A stretch of DNA of 41,233 nt from a virus. Positions 14,563-24,074 of this stretch are shown here, piece after piece; position 1 is the first letter of the stretch; every line of letters begins with the position of its first letter. Location of the stretch: positions 1 to 41,233 of IMG/VR virus record IMGVR_UViG_3300043499_000049; one strand, written 5' to 3'. Below the pieces are notes generated by a model, which ran no database searches, was not told the origin of the DNA, and saw nothing but the letters and a program-made list of their open reading frames with translations. Position numbers and translations under genes: made by a program.

Positions 14563-14763
14563 ATGGAAGGACTCATCGGGATACTCGTAACCGTCGTCGT
14601 TCTCGGTTTGGTGTTCTACCTCCTGTGGTGGCTGATCGGGGTGATCGGACTGCCGGACCCGTTCAACAAGGTGGCGCAGGTTCTCATCGCGCTGATTGCC
14701 GTAGTCATTCTGTTGGGCCTTCTGTTCGGCGGAATCAACATTCCGACCCTCCGTATCCGATGA
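14563..14763 (+). CDS. Small two-helix membrane protein (holin candidate)
   Basis: A 66-residue protein with two hydrophobic helices: residues about 4-27 (LVTVVVLGLVFYLLWWLI) and 38-58 (AQVLIALIAVVILLGLLFGG), joined by GLPDPFNK. The two-helix layout and size fit class II holins, but similar small proteins of unknown role occur in many phages. ATG 14563 follows AGGAGGTCGC, the strongest Shine-Dalgarno in this arm. Its stop overlaps the next start (ATGA). Confidence 0.7.
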   Translation: MEGLIGILVTVVVLGLVFYLLWWLIGVIGLPDPFNKVAQVLIALIAVVILLGLLFGGINIPTLRIR

Positions 14764-16364
14764 AGTCGAACCTGGCGCTCGCCGCCCGGCAAGTAAGCGA
14801 CTTGAAGTCCATCCCGTCTCCGACGGGAGGATTGAACGCGCGCGACTCGTTGATGGCGATGGCGCCAGATCAAGCGATCACGCTCATCAACTTCTTCCCG
14901 CAGAAGTTCGGCGCGCAGCTCCGGCTCGGGTGGGCCAAGCATCAGTTGCTCGTCGTGCCCGCGCCGATCGAGACACTGATGAACTACGCGGCCAGGGACG
15001 GGACGGAGATCCTGTTCGCCGCGGCGGGCAAAACGGTCTACAACGTGACCCCGCAGAACGGGACTCCGGTGAAGGTGCCGAATTTCAACATCCCGTTCGC
15101 CAATGACCGTTGGCAGTTCACGATGATGAACAACGAGAACGCGAACTTTCTCATCATCGTGAACGGGGCCGACATCCCGCAGAAGTTCAACGGCACGGCG
15201 TGGACCGATTGCGTGCTGACCAAGTACGTCAGCACGCCGCCGGACCCGGTGCCGTTCGACCCCAAGAAGATGATTCACGTTCACAGCGTGCATCGCCGCC
15301 TGTGGTTCACCGAGAAGGACAGCGGCAATGCGTGGTATCTGCCGACGGATTTCGCGGAGGGTGAGGTCAAGCGGTTCAGCGTGGGCGAGATATTCCCCCG
15401 CGGCGGCTACTTGCAGTGCATCAAGTCCTGGACCGTGGACTCCGCGACCGGCAGCGACGACCACATCGTGTTCATCTCATCCGAGGGCGACATCGCGGTC
15501 TACACCGGGTTCGACCCGGACGCGACCGACGGATCGTTCACACTCGATGGTGTCTACCGGATTGGCGGCACGATCGGGCGCCGCTGTGCGGTGAAGTACG
15601 GCAGCGACTTGCTGATCCTGTGCGAGGACGGGGTGCTGCCGCTGACCTCCATCCTGGCGCAGTCGAAGGTGCTCGACCCCACGCCGATCACCGACATGAT
15701 CCTGCTCAAACTGAGCGATGACGTGTCTACATACTCGTCGCGGTTTGGGTGGCAGTTGCTCGTCCACAACCGCGACAATCAGCTTTACATCAACGTCCCC
15801 GACCCGCTGGCGAACCGGCAGTATGTGATGAACACCGTCACCGGGGCGTGGTGCCAGTTCGAGAACTACGACGGCCTGTGTTGGGAGATACACAAGGACG
15901 AGGTGTTTTTCGGGATGCCCAACGGCACCGTCGCGCACGGGTGGTTCGGCACCACGGATGCGCTCGACTTCAACGACCTGCGCGGTGGCGCGATCCAGGG
16001 CACGGCCCTCGGGTCATTCGCCTATCTCGGGCGCGGCGCACAGCAGAAGCACATCACGATGGCGCGCGCCTCGCTGCACGCGCCGGTCCTCCCGCAGTAC
16101 CGGCTCGGCTGCAACGTGGACTTCAACATCGAGGACGACTCACCGCCGATCCCGCCGGCGACGGTGTCGGAGGTGGTCGCGCTGTGGAATCAGGCCAAGT
16201 GGGATCAAGCTAAGTGGGCGATCGCATCGCGCATCTTTGGTGAGTGGATCGGCGTGGGCGAGATCGGGTTCTGTGCCGCGCCATTCTTGAAGATGTCCAC
16301 ATCGTTCGGGTGCGTCTGGATCAACACCGACCTGTTGAGCGAGGAAGGCAAGGGCATCCTGTGA
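14760..16364 (+). CDS. gp10-like tail/DNA-stabilisation protein
   Basis: A 534-residue protein begins MKSNLALAAR. The frame is open upstream, but ATG 14760 overlaps the stop of the membrane gene (ATGA). The N-terminal PSPTGGLNARDSLMAMAPDQAI, then NFFPQKFGAQLRLGW, is a pattern common in podophage tail proteins likened to P22 gp10, a beta-rich hub that plugs the portal after packaging. Many short beta-strand repeats follow (ILFAAAGKTVYNV, RRLWFTEKDSGNAWYL, IVFISSEGDIAVYTG), suggesting a propeller fold. The gp10 name is by resemblance and position. Confidence 0.72.
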   Translation: MKSNLALAARQVSDLKSIPSPTGGLNARDSLMAMAPDQAITLINFFPQKFGAQLRLGWAKHQLLVVPAPIETLMNYAARDGTEILFAAAGKTVYNVTPQNGTPVKVPNFNIPFANDRWQFTMMNNENANFLIIVNGADIPQKFNGTAWTDCVLTKYVSTPPDPVPFDPKKMIHVHSVHRRLWFTEKDSGNAWYLPTDFAEGEVKRFSVGEIFPRGGYLQCIKSWTVDSATGSDDHIVFISSEGDIAVYTGFDPDATDGSFTLDGVYRIGGTIGRRCAVKYGSDLLILCEDGVLPLTSILAQSKVLDPTPITDMILLKLSDDVSTYSSRFGWQLLVHNRDNQLYINVPDPLANRQYVMNTVTGAWCQFENYDGLCWEIHKDEVFFGMPNGTVAHGWFGTTDALDFNDLRGGAIQGTALGSFAYLGRGAQQKHITMARASLHAPVLPQYRLGCNVDFNIEDDSPPIPPATVSEVVALWNQAKWDQAKWAIASRIFGEWIGVGEIGFCAAPFLKMSTSFGCVWINTDLLSEEGKGIL

Positions 16365-16840
16365 AGAAAATCGTCATCAACTGCGAAGATCAGATGGCTC
16401 CGTTCATGGATCATATGTGCGACTCGCACGGTGCGTTCGTGGCGGGCCGCTGCGTCGGCCTGATCGAGGTGGCCCCCGAAGATCCCGATCGCGGCGAGAT
16501 CATCGCGTGCGTGTGGTACGAGGGCTACAACGGCGCGAACATGAATATGCACGTCGCGGCGAAGCCTGGCGCACGCTGGATGACGCGCGAGTTCCTGTGG
16601 TACGTCTTTCACTATCCGTTCATCGAGTGCGGCGTGAAGCGCGTCACCGGGCTGGTGCCGGAGATGAACTACGCTGCGCGCCGCTTCGATGAGCACATCG
16701 GGTTCAAGCTGGAGGCGACGTTGAAGGACGCGGCCCCCGGCGGCGATCTCCGCATCTACACGATGTTCAAGGATGAGTGCCGGTGGTTGAAGCCACCGCG
16801 CGGCGTCGTGGTGACGCCCCCGAAAAGGATGGTGAACTGA
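16361..16840 (+). CDS. GNAT-family acetyltransferase
   Basis: A 159-residue protein from GTG 16361, overlapping the previous stop (GTGA). GNAT proteins transfer an acetyl group from acetyl-CoA to an amine. The C-terminal part has the family signature NYAARRFDEHIGFKLEATLKDA, preceded by a strand EIIACVWYEGY; the P-loop (Q/RxxGxG/A) is not clear, so cofactor binding cannot be confirmed. Genes of this type are common in phages at this place between tail and internal protein genes. The target is unknown. Confidence 0.72.
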   Translation: MKKIVINCEDQMAPFMDHMCDSHGAFVAGRCVGLIEVAPEDPDRGEIIACVWYEGYNGANMNMHVAAKPGARWMTREFLWYVFHYPFIECGVKRVTGLVPEMNYAARRFDEHIGFKLEATLKDAAPGGDLRIYTMFKDECRWLKPPRGVVVTPPKRMVN

Positions 16841-18444
16841 TGGGACAACCAGTAGGCGGCGGCGGGCTAGGCGGGAAGCCGGGGCGTGCCCCGAACCCGA
16901 ACTATGGGACCACGGGTGGCGTAGACAACTCCAACGGCGTCTACAACGCGGGCGTGCAGTCGGGCAGTCAGACGGCTTATGCCACGCCGGGCGGAGCCAC
17001 AGGGACGCTTGAGTCGCCCATCAACGCCTACGGCACCACGGGTGCGACAGGTGCCAACTACACCGCACAGACGAGTGCTACGACGGCGGCGGGCTTGCAG
17101 GGGGCGCTACCGAATACTCCGGGGCAGGCGGGCGCTACGGGGGCAACACAGGCGGGCTACACCAACGCGGTGAAGGCACCAGGGAACAGCAAGGCCGGGC
17201 AACCGCCAGCGTCGGGCTACCCGACTGCGAACAACAGCATGACAGCGGACGCGGCCCTCGCGGCGAACCCGCGTCCGCCGGCGTACTCAAGCTACGACGG
17301 CCAACTACACCCCATCGGCGTGACCGGGACCACGGGGGCGGGCGGACTGCCGCCGGGCATCTCGGGCCTCGTCAACAGCAAAATGCAGGGCAAGGGCGCG
17401 CAACCGCCGGGCATGGGCGGCACGGGAGCTGCGGGCGCCACAGGCTCCACCACGGCAGCGGGAGCAACCGGCGGCACGGGTGCGCCGATCGACTACGCGG
17501 CGCAGAGCGGGCGTTTCAACGCGCAGAACGATCCCACGGGCTTCTACGCGAAGTATTACAACAACCAGCAAGCCATGAAGGCGGAAGCTGCCGCCGCGCC
17601 GGATTGGATGAAGAAGGCGCTCGCCGGATCGGATATGGGCGGCGGCACGTTGCAGCAACGCGCGGAGTCGGAGCAGAAGTACGGGGCCGATACGGGCGCG
17701 ACCACGAAGGATTGGAAGTCGATCGTCAACAAGATGTCGGGCGGGAAAGACCCGTATAAAGCACTGTCGGACATCTACGAGATGGCGAAGAAGCAAGGCG
17801 GCGGCGCGGGCGGGGCCGGACAGGCCAACGTCCACCGCGCGCTGATGGCAAACGGCATCGACCCGTCCATCGCCAACCGTCTGCATGAGATGTTCGCATC
17901 GGGCACCGATCAGCAAGGCGCGGCCCGCCGCTTGGGGTTGGAACAGGAGTTCTTGAAGTTCAAGGGTGCGAGTCAGGGGCAGATGGATCAGGCGACGGAA
18001 CTCGCTAACTGGCACGCCGCGAACCGCACTGCGGGCGCGACGGGGGCGGTACAAGGCCCACCGGGGTCTACGGGTCCGATGTTCACAGGCCCGCCGCCGG
18101 GCGCGACAGGCTCGACCGGCGGACAGACAGGTGTTGCGGCAACAGGCAGCGCCGGGACGGACGGCAGTGGACTCATCGACCTCAACAACGGTGCGGCGGG
18201 CGCTGGCGCGACCGGGGCGAACGTCTTGCCGACGGGCGGCGGCGTGGTGACGCCAGAGGAATCGAAGGCCACGCCCGGATTGACGACCGAGAGGGTGCAG
18301 CAAATCGCGCGGCAGTATGGCGTGACGCCGGAAATTGCCAAGCAGCTTTGGCAGCAAATTTTGATGCAGTCGCAAAGCTCCGGCGGCGGGGGTGGTCCCG
18401 GTGGTTCTGGCGGCGACGGTGGTGATGGTGGAGGAGATGAATAA
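16840..18444 (+). CDS. Low-complexity Gly/Ala/Thr-rich virion protein
   Basis: A 534-residue protein begins MGQPVGGGGL, start overlapping the previous stop (TGATG). The N-terminal 220 and C-terminal 170 residues are Gly/Ala/Thr/Pro-rich with collagen-like G-A-T and G-P-P triplets (AGATGSTTAAGATGGTG, GPPPGATGSTGG). The middle (about 225-400) is a folded helical part, with YAAQSGRFNAQNDPTGFYAKYYNNQQAMKAEA split by breaks. It leads the group of internal/ejection-type genes, so it is probably in the virion. Function is unknown. Confidence 0.65.
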   Translation: MGQPVGGGGLGGKPGRAPNPNYGTTGGVDNSNGVYNAGVQSGSQTAYATPGGATGTLESPINAYGTTGATGANYTAQTSATTAAGLQGALPNTPGQAGATGATQAGYTNAVKAPGNSKAGQPPASGYPTANNSMTADAALAANPRPPAYSSYDGQLHPIGVTGTTGAGGLPPGISGLVNSKMQGKGAQPPGMGGTGAAGATGSTTAAGATGGTGAPIDYAAQSGRFNAQNDPTGFYAKYYNNQQAMKAEAAAAPDWMKKALAGSDMGGGTLQQRAESEQKYGADTGATTKDWKSIVNKMSGGKDPYKALSDIYEMAKKQGGGAGGAGQANVHRALMANGIDPSIANRLHEMFASGTDQQGAARRLGLEQEFLKFKGASQGQMDQATELANWHAANRTAGATGAVQGPPGSTGPMFTGPPPGATGSTGGQTGVAATGSAGTDGSGLIDLNNGAAGAGATGANVLPTGGGVVTPEESKATPGLTTERVQQIARQYGVTPEIAKQLWQQILMQSQSSGGGGGPGGSGGDGGDGGGDE

Positions 18445-19530
18445 ATGAGCAAGCCAAGCGCACCAGAGTCCCCCGACTACAAGAGCGCCGCGGAGGCGCA
18501 GGGGAAGGAGAATCGCACCACATCCAATGAAGATTGGATGAAAACTCTCGGCACGCAGTCCGATGCGTACAAGACCACATCCACGACCAAAGACCCGAAC
18601 TCGGCATCGGGGTACCGCACCGACACCACGCTGAACCCGGAGGATCAGGCTCGCCTCGATCAGCAGCGCAGGCTCATGTCGCAGTTGCTCGGGGTCGGCG
18701 GGAGCACGATCAACCAGGTGCAGGACGCGCTCGGCAAGAAGATCGACACCTCCGGTCTGCCCGCGCTCACCGGCAACGTGGACGCCGAGAAGATGGCGCG
18801 GGCCGGGATCAAGGGCGGCACCGACATCAACACCAAGCTGGATACGTCGGGTCTGCAGTCTCTGGCGGACCCCACGCAACTACGTCAGGATGCGTCTAAT
18901 CGGGCCTATGACGCGTTCTCCAAGCGGTTCGAGCCTGCCGCCGCCCGACAGCAGGAAGCGGAGCGCACGCGGATCGCCAACATGGGCGGCGTGACAAGCT
19001 CGGACGCCTCGCGGATGCGGATGCAGGACTTGCTGCAGAGTCAGAATGACGCGCGCACGCAGGGCACCTTCGACGCGGAGAAGTTCGGGCAGGAAGCCGC
19101 GGACAAGATTTCCGCGCAGCAGCTCGCCAATCGCGGCCAGCAGTTCGGGGAGCGCACGGGCGAGATGGACATCAACAACAAGTCCGTGCTGGCGGCACTC
19201 GGCCTCAACAACGCATCCTCGCAGCAGGACATCCAGAACGCATTCACCAACGCGGGCCTCGCCAACTCGACCCGCAACCAGGGCATCCAGGAGCAGCAGG
19301 ATATGCGTCACATGGCGCTGAACGAACTGATGGCGATGCTCTCCGGGACGCAGGTGCAGGGCGGCAATTTCGGGCAGCAGCAGGGCACGACCACCGCCGC
19401 GGCGCCGATCTTCGCCGGCACGCAGGCGCAGGGCGCTTGGGATCAGAACGTCTACAACCAACAGGTCGGCGCGAGCAACGCGCTGGTCGGCGCGCTCGGC
19501 AGCGCGGCGGGCGGGGCGGCGTCGCTGTGA
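18445..19530 (+). CDS. Internal virion / ejection protein candidate
   Basis: A 361-residue protein begins MSKPSAPESP. The N-terminal PDYKSAAEAQGKEN, then 'LNPEDQARLDQQRRLMSQLL', a middle GLPALTGNVDAEKM and RAYDAFSKRFEPAAARQQEAER, match a protein type common in podophages in the internal-protein cluster. It is rich in Gln/Ala/Asn and largely helical, as ejected proteins are. It starts immediately after the preceding stop (18444). Assignment as an ejection protein is by family resemblance and position. Confidence 0.7.
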   Translation: MSKPSAPESPDYKSAAEAQGKENRTTSNEDWMKTLGTQSDAYKTTSTTKDPNSASGYRTDTTLNPEDQARLDQQRRLMSQLLGVGGSTINQVQDALGKKIDTSGLPALTGNVDAEKMARAGIKGGTDINTKLDTSGLQSLADPTQLRQDASNRAYDAFSKRFEPAAARQQEAERTRIANMGGVTSSDASRMRMQDLLQSQNDARTQGTFDAEKFGQEAADKISAQQLANRGQQFGERTGEMDINNKSVLAALGLNNASSQQDIQNAFTNAGLANSTRNQGIQEQQDMRHMALNELMAMLSGTQVQGGNFGQQQGTTTAAAPIFAGTQAQGAWDQNVYNQQVGASNALVGALGSAAGGAASL

Positions 19531-20267
19531 TTTTCAAGCACAAAATCGTCGCGCTGCATTTCAGCGGCGGCAAGGACAGCCTTGCCACGCTGTACTTGAT
19601 GCGTCCGCATTGGGACGACATCACGGTGATGTGGTGCAACACCGGGGACGCGTTCCCCGAGACTCGGCTGCAGATGGACGCGATCCGCCAGCTGGTGCCG
19701 CACTTCATGGAAGTGAATTCCGATCAGCCGGCGCAGACGGCGCGCAACGGGTTCCCGTCGGACGCGCTCAGTGCGTGGGACGCACCGCTCGGGGTCGCCA
19801 TTTTCGAGGGGCGCCCGTATCGCGCGCAGTCCCCGCTTGGGTGCTGCATGGAGAATATCTGGTATCCGATGCTGCGGGCGACCCGGATGCTCGGCGCCAC
19901 GCTGGTCATCAAGGGCCAACGCAACAGCGAGGCGCTGAAGTCGAATATCCGCTCGGGGCACGTCGAGGACGGCGTGGAGTACCTGTTCCCGATCGAGGAT
20001 TGGAGCGACGACGAAGTGTTCGAGTACCTGCTCAAGCATGACGTGCCGGTGCCCGCACACTACGCATACACCAATACCTCGCTCGACTGCCAGCACTGCA
20101 CCGGGTACCTGTTCGAGCCGGCGGCGGCGGGTCGGTTCAAGTATATGCGTGAGCGTCACCCGGAGTTGCACAAGGAAGTGGTGCGGCGGGTGCGCGACAA
20201 CACGTTGGCAGTGGCGTGGGAAACGCGGCACGCGCAAGCGATCCTCGCTGAAAACTATTCGGAGTAA
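19527..20267 (+). CDS. PAPS-reductase-family (PP-loop ATPase) enzyme
   Basis: A 246-residue protein from GTG 19527, overlapping the previous stop (GTGA). The PP-loop SGGKDS (residues 13-18) binds ATP or PAPS; the next strand VMWCNTGDAFPET and the late EDWSDDEVFEYLLKHDVPV fit PF01507-type enzymes. Cys pairs (LGCCMEN and DCQHC) could hold a cluster or act in thiol chemistry. Members reduce PAPS or adenylate and modify nucleotides (sulfur or queuosine-type chemistry). In phages they are common, but the substrate here is unknown, and the location among virion genes is notable. Confidence 0.85.
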   Translation: MIFKHKIVALHFSGGKDSLATLYLMRPHWDDITVMWCNTGDAFPETRLQMDAIRQLVPHFMEVNSDQPAQTARNGFPSDALSAWDAPLGVAIFEGRPYRAQSPLGCCMENIWYPMLRATRMLGATLVIKGQRNSEALKSNIRSGHVEDGVEYLFPIEDWSDDEVFEYLLKHDVPVPAHYAYTNTSLDCQHCTGYLFEPAAAGRFKYMRERHPELHKEVVRRVRDNTLAVAWETRHAQAILAENYSE

Positions 20268-20269
20268 TC

Positions 20270-21892
20270 ATGGCCGGTTACGACTACGCAGCGTCACAGA
20301 GCGCACTCCTGCGGCAGCGCAAGATGGCGGAGATGCTGCAAGCCCAGGCGTTCCATCCGACCGAGATGCCGACCGTGCCCGGCGCGAAGCTGTCGCCGTG
20401 GACGATCGCCTTGAAGGGTCTGCTCGGCGGCATGAGCGCGTATCAAGCGAGCGAGGCGGACAAGGCCGCTGCTGCTGACGCGGCCTCGCGGGAAGCCGGT
20501 GTGTCTGAACACATGAAGGGGATGCCGATGGACATCCCCGGCGTACCGTCGGCACCAATCGAGCAGGAGCAGGTGGGCGCGCCGCCAGCACCGCCTGGAG
20601 GCCCGCCGCCGCAACCGCCAGGGTTGGCCGCGGCGTTCGGCCCCGGTGGGATGCAGGGCGCGGGCGTGCCGCCCAAGGACAACGAGTTCACCGGCTCGGG
20701 GTCGCCGCTCGCCGCAAAGCTGTTGGGCGGCGACACACCGCAGCCGAACCCGCTCACCCCGGCCCCGGAGGGACCGCCCATGCTGCCGCAGCCGCCGATG
20801 GGCGGGGAGGGTGCCGCGCCGCCTCTGCTGCCGCAGAAGCGCGACATGGGGTTCCCCGGCATGATCCCGAAGCTATCCACCGACGCGATCCCTGGTAAGG
20901 AAGCGAGTGGCGAGGATTGGCTCAAGTGGGGCACGGGCTTTAACAAGTACGGTCCTGAGTACGCGGACGTGGGCAAGGCTGTCACAGCGAGTGCGATCAA
21001 GAGCGCGATGCCGATGTCGCCGGACGTGAAGGCCGAACTCCAGATGAAGCACGCGGACAAGAAGGCCGAACTCGATCGGCAGTACGCGCTGTTGGGTCAG
21101 CAACAGGCGCAGTTCGAGCAGAGTGATAAACGCTACCGTGATCTGGAAGCCCAACGGGAGCAGAACCGGCTTGAGGTTGCGCGGTTGACTACGGGTGTGC
21201 AAATGTCGATCGCAGAAATGAAGCGGGATGCGGCGGCGGGGCGGGCGGATGCCGAGAAGGGAACATGGAGCGACTCTAACCGGGTGGACCCGGAGGGGCG
21301 TCAGATCATGTTCAATAACAAGACGGGCAAGTACAAGGTCGCTGGTACGGGTGAGGACTACACGCCTAGCAATGCCACGCCGGTATTCACCGGCCCCGAC
21401 CAGAAGGAATACCGCGGTGCGGTGACGAATCTCAAGGACTCCGATCTGCTCGACAACTACGCGAAGCGCGTGGGCGATCTGAAAGACGAGTTCACGACCC
21501 AATCGGGATTGGCGGCGTCAGCGTCGAAGAAATACGCAGGCAGCGCCAAGTTGAAGGAAGTCACCGGGCACACGGAGGAAGGGCTGAAACTGCGCGGCGA
21601 GATGGAGTCGCACCTGGCTCGCGTGGTCAAGAACCTGATGGGCACCGCGGCAACGAAGGTCGAGGGCGATCGCAACGCGCTGTGGCTCCCGCAGCCGGGG
21701 GATGACGCCGCAGCGCTGATCCGCAAGATGAACGCCGCAGCAGAGGAGCAGCGCAACCGCACGAAGAACAGCACGTCCGACAAGGTGTACGGTCACGCGG
21801 TGAACGCGTCGAAGCCCAAGGCACCCGCTGCACCGGCACCGAAAGCCGCCGGCGGTGACATCCAATCCATTTTGGACCGCAATCAACCCTGA
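20270..21892 (+). CDS. Internal virion protein candidate (Pro-rich/coiled coil)
   Basis: A 540-residue protein begins MAGYDYAASQ after a good CGGAGTAATC ribosome-binding site. The N-terminal QSALLRQRKMAEMLQAQAF, followed by SPWTIALKGLLGGMSAYQASEADKAA, is a pattern common to phage internal proteins. Residues 90-200 are Pro/Gly-rich; 240-330 form a Gln/Arg/Glu coiled coil; a short C-terminal Ala/Pro linker ends the protein. It is probably ejected with DNA or lines the head-tail channel. Role inferred from family and place. Confidence 0.7.
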   Translation: MAGYDYAASQSALLRQRKMAEMLQAQAFHPTEMPTVPGAKLSPWTIALKGLLGGMSAYQASEADKAAAADAASREAGVSEHMKGMPMDIPGVPSAPIEQEQVGAPPAPPGGPPPQPPGLAAAFGPGGMQGAGVPPKDNEFTGSGSPLAAKLLGGDTPQPNPLTPAPEGPPMLPQPPMGGEGAAPPLLPQKRDMGFPGMIPKLSTDAIPGKEASGEDWLKWGTGFNKYGPEYADVGKAVTASAIKSAMPMSPDVKAELQMKHADKKAELDRQYALLGQQQAQFEQSDKRYRDLEAQREQNRLEVARLTTGVQMSIAEMKRDAAAGRADAEKGTWSDSNRVDPEGRQIMFNNKTGKYKVAGTGEDYTPSNATPVFTGPDQKEYRGAVTNLKDSDLLDNYAKRVGDLKDEFTTQSGLAASASKKYAGSAKLKEVTGHTEEGLKLRGEMESHLARVVKNLMGTAATKVEGDRNALWLPQPGDDAAALIRKMNAAAEEQRNRTKNSTSDKVYGHAVNASKPKAPAAPAPKAAGGDIQSILDRNQP

Positions 21893-21894
21893 CT

Positions 21895-24066
21895 ATGGCT
21901 ACCCTAGAGGAAATCGAATCTGCGATCCGCGTAGCCGACAAGGCCGGGCGCAAGGATGATGTGCAGGCGCTCGGCGCGGAATGGCAACGCCTAAAGGCCG
22001 CACCCGCTGCGCCCGCCGCCGCAACGAACGACGTGCCCGCTGCGCCGTCGTTCGAGGATCGCGTCAAGGCATCGCAAGCGCAGATGGCGATCGACGCCGA
22101 CCCCATGAAGGGGATGTCGCGGCTGGAGAAGCTCGCCGCCGGGAACACGCAGAACCTGGTGTCAGGCGGGCGGGCGGTCAAGCAGTTCGTGAACTGGGCG
22201 TCGGGCAACCGCATCTTCGATAAGGACAAGCTGGAGAAGGAGGTCGCGGACGCGGAGAAGATCGACAAGCCGCTGCTGGCCGACCCGTGGGGACGCACCG
22301 GACAGATCGCGGGCCAGGCCGCGATCACCGCACCGTTCATGCTGGCGGGCGCAGCACCCGCCGCCGCCGCCGCGCCGGTCACGCTCGGGATCAACGCGCT
22401 GCGCGAGATGTCTCCCGCGATCGCGTCCCGCACCGCGGCGACGACGGGGATCGGCGTCACTGCTGCGCGCGAGGCCGCGGCGAAGGAAGCAGCGAAGCAG
22501 ACGGTGGGCAACGCGATGGCGAAGTCGGCTGCGACCGGCGCGGTGGAAGGCGCGCTCACCACACCGCAGAGCAAGGACTACTCGCCCAACATGGGCGCGC
22601 TGTACGGCGCGGGCGCGGGCGCGCTCGGTGAGGCCGGGGGTCGCGCTCTCGGGACGGTCATCTCGCCGGCGGTGCTCAAGGGCAACGACCTCATACAGGC
22701 GCAGATCCAGCGGCTGATGGACGCGGGCTACCCGATCTCCACCAAGAACCTCACCAACAGCCCGATGATCCACGGACTCTCGGACACACTCGAGCAGCTT
22801 ATCCCCGGTTTCGGCACGAAGGGGGTGACCAAGGCCCAGGACAAGCTCTACACCAAGACGATGACGCGGGCGGCGGGCGGGGACGCGCTCGAGAACGTGG
22901 GTGCGGCGACCGGCGTGGACATGATGAAAGTCCCGACCGACAAGTTCGCGCACCTCCGCAGCATCCCCGGTGAGGTGAACATCGGCGGACTGCGCGGGGA
23001 ACTCGAGAATTTCCTCCAGGGGACCGCCCGCCTCGACGCCGCCAGTGGCAAGGGGCAGGGGGCGATGCTGCCCAACGTGGTGAAGAACCTCGGGGATACG
23101 CGCATCGGTGCGCCGGTGGCGGACGCCTCGCGCGGGCCTGGCATCCTCAATACGATCGACCAGATGAAGATGGAGAACGGCGCGGGTGTGGTCACGCCGC
23201 GCAATAACACGCTGGGCGAAACTTTCATGGAGTCGCAGCGTCCGGGGCCGGCTTTCGTTATCGACTCCGATGGGACTGCTCGCGCCGTCATGGGCAACGA
23301 TTGGCGGGCGCCGCCGCCGACCGGAGCGCCCGGCCGCAACGCGGCGTCCCCGCGCCGTCCGCCGGAGGTAGGCGCGTCGGTCGATCAGGGGGGTGCCCGC
23401 GAGATGGGGGCCAGTGGCATCCAAGGCACGGTCGCGGACGCCGCGGCGCAGACGGAGCGCGCGGGCATCCCGACCTCGATGACGCGCGACGAGATCATGT
23501 CGTGGCGGCTGCGCTTGCAGCCGATCGCCAACGGCCCGCCGGGTACGCGGGACCGGGAGCAGGCCAAGATGTTGCTGACCGCGCTGGAGAACGAGTACCG
23601 GCTCAAGGTTCCGCAGCATGAGGCGGACCTGTTCGATCAGGCCAAGCGCGAGTTCGGCGTGGCGAGCGATGTCGTGGCGGCGGCAGATCCAAAGCAGACG
23701 ATCCCGCTCAAGGCGGGCAATGTCGCCACCAAGACCATGACGGACAGGCAGCGCAACGCGCCCAAGCCGGGGCTGCAGAAGCTCACGATGGACCTGGCCG
23801 ACCGGCAGGGGAAGGAACTCGGCGGCTGGCCGCGTGCGGCCTACATCGCGGCGCTCAGTGGCGGCGGGTACTTGGGTGGTTCGCAACTGGATTTCGAGAA
23901 TAGTCCGCTGGGGTCAGCCGCCGGCGTCGCCGTTCCTGCGGCGGCGATGTTCGGACTTGGCTCGCAGTCGGGGCGCAAGTACCTGATGAACGACGCGCTG
24001 TCGCCGCTCGCCAAGGAACTGATGGCAAAACTGCTCGCCACGGGCGGCACTGCAATTCAACGATAG
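21895..24066 (+). CDS. Large internal virion / DNA ejection protein
   Basis: A 723-residue protein begins MATLEEIESA. The first 40 residues have the IRVADKAGRKDDVQALGAEW repeat-like motif seen at the N-terminus of many phage ejection proteins. An Ala-rich hydrophobic stretch (about 140-175, IAGQAAITAPFMLAGAAPAAAA) and a C-terminal one (about 635-685, AALSGGGYLGG and AAGVAVPAAAMFGLG) could cross membranes during ejection. The remainder is helical. It is the largest of the internal-protein cluster, just before the tail fibre. The ejection role is inference. Confidence 0.72.
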   Translation: MATLEEIESAIRVADKAGRKDDVQALGAEWQRLKAAPAAPAAATNDVPAAPSFEDRVKASQAQMAIDADPMKGMSRLEKLAAGNTQNLVSGGRAVKQFVNWASGNRIFDKDKLEKEVADAEKIDKPLLADPWGRTGQIAGQAAITAPFMLAGAAPAAAAAPVTLGINALREMSPAIASRTAATTGIGVTAAREAAAKEAAKQTVGNAMAKSAATGAVEGALTTPQSKDYSPNMGALYGAGAGALGEAGGRALGTVISPAVLKGNDLIQAQIQRLMDAGYPISTKNLTNSPMIHGLSDTLEQLIPGFGTKGVTKAQDKLYTKTMTRAAGGDALENVGAATGVDMMKVPTDKFAHLRSIPGEVNIGGLRGELENFLQGTARLDAASGKGQGAMLPNVVKNLGDTRIGAPVADASRGPGILNTIDQMKMENGAGVVTPRNNTLGETFMESQRPGPAFVIDSDGTARAVMGNDWRAPPPTGAPGRNAASPRRPPEVGASVDQGGAREMGASGIQGTVADAAAQTERAGIPTSMTRDEIMSWRLRLQPIANGPPGTRDREQAKMLLTALENEYRLKVPQHEADLFDQAKREFGVASDVVAAADPKQTIPLKAGNVATKTMTDRQRNAPKPGLQKLTMDLADRQGKELGGWPRAAYIAALSGGGYLGGSQLDFENSPLGSAAGVAVPAAAMFGLGSQSGRKYLMNDALSPLAKELMAKLLATGGTAIQR

Positions 24067-24074
24067 GAACCACC

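Noticed and set aside
16980-18240. Repeated GGCGCGACAGG-type units resembling a repeat array
   Set aside because: They encode Gly-Ala-Thr low-complexity protein, have irregular spacing and no spacers, so they are not CRISPR.
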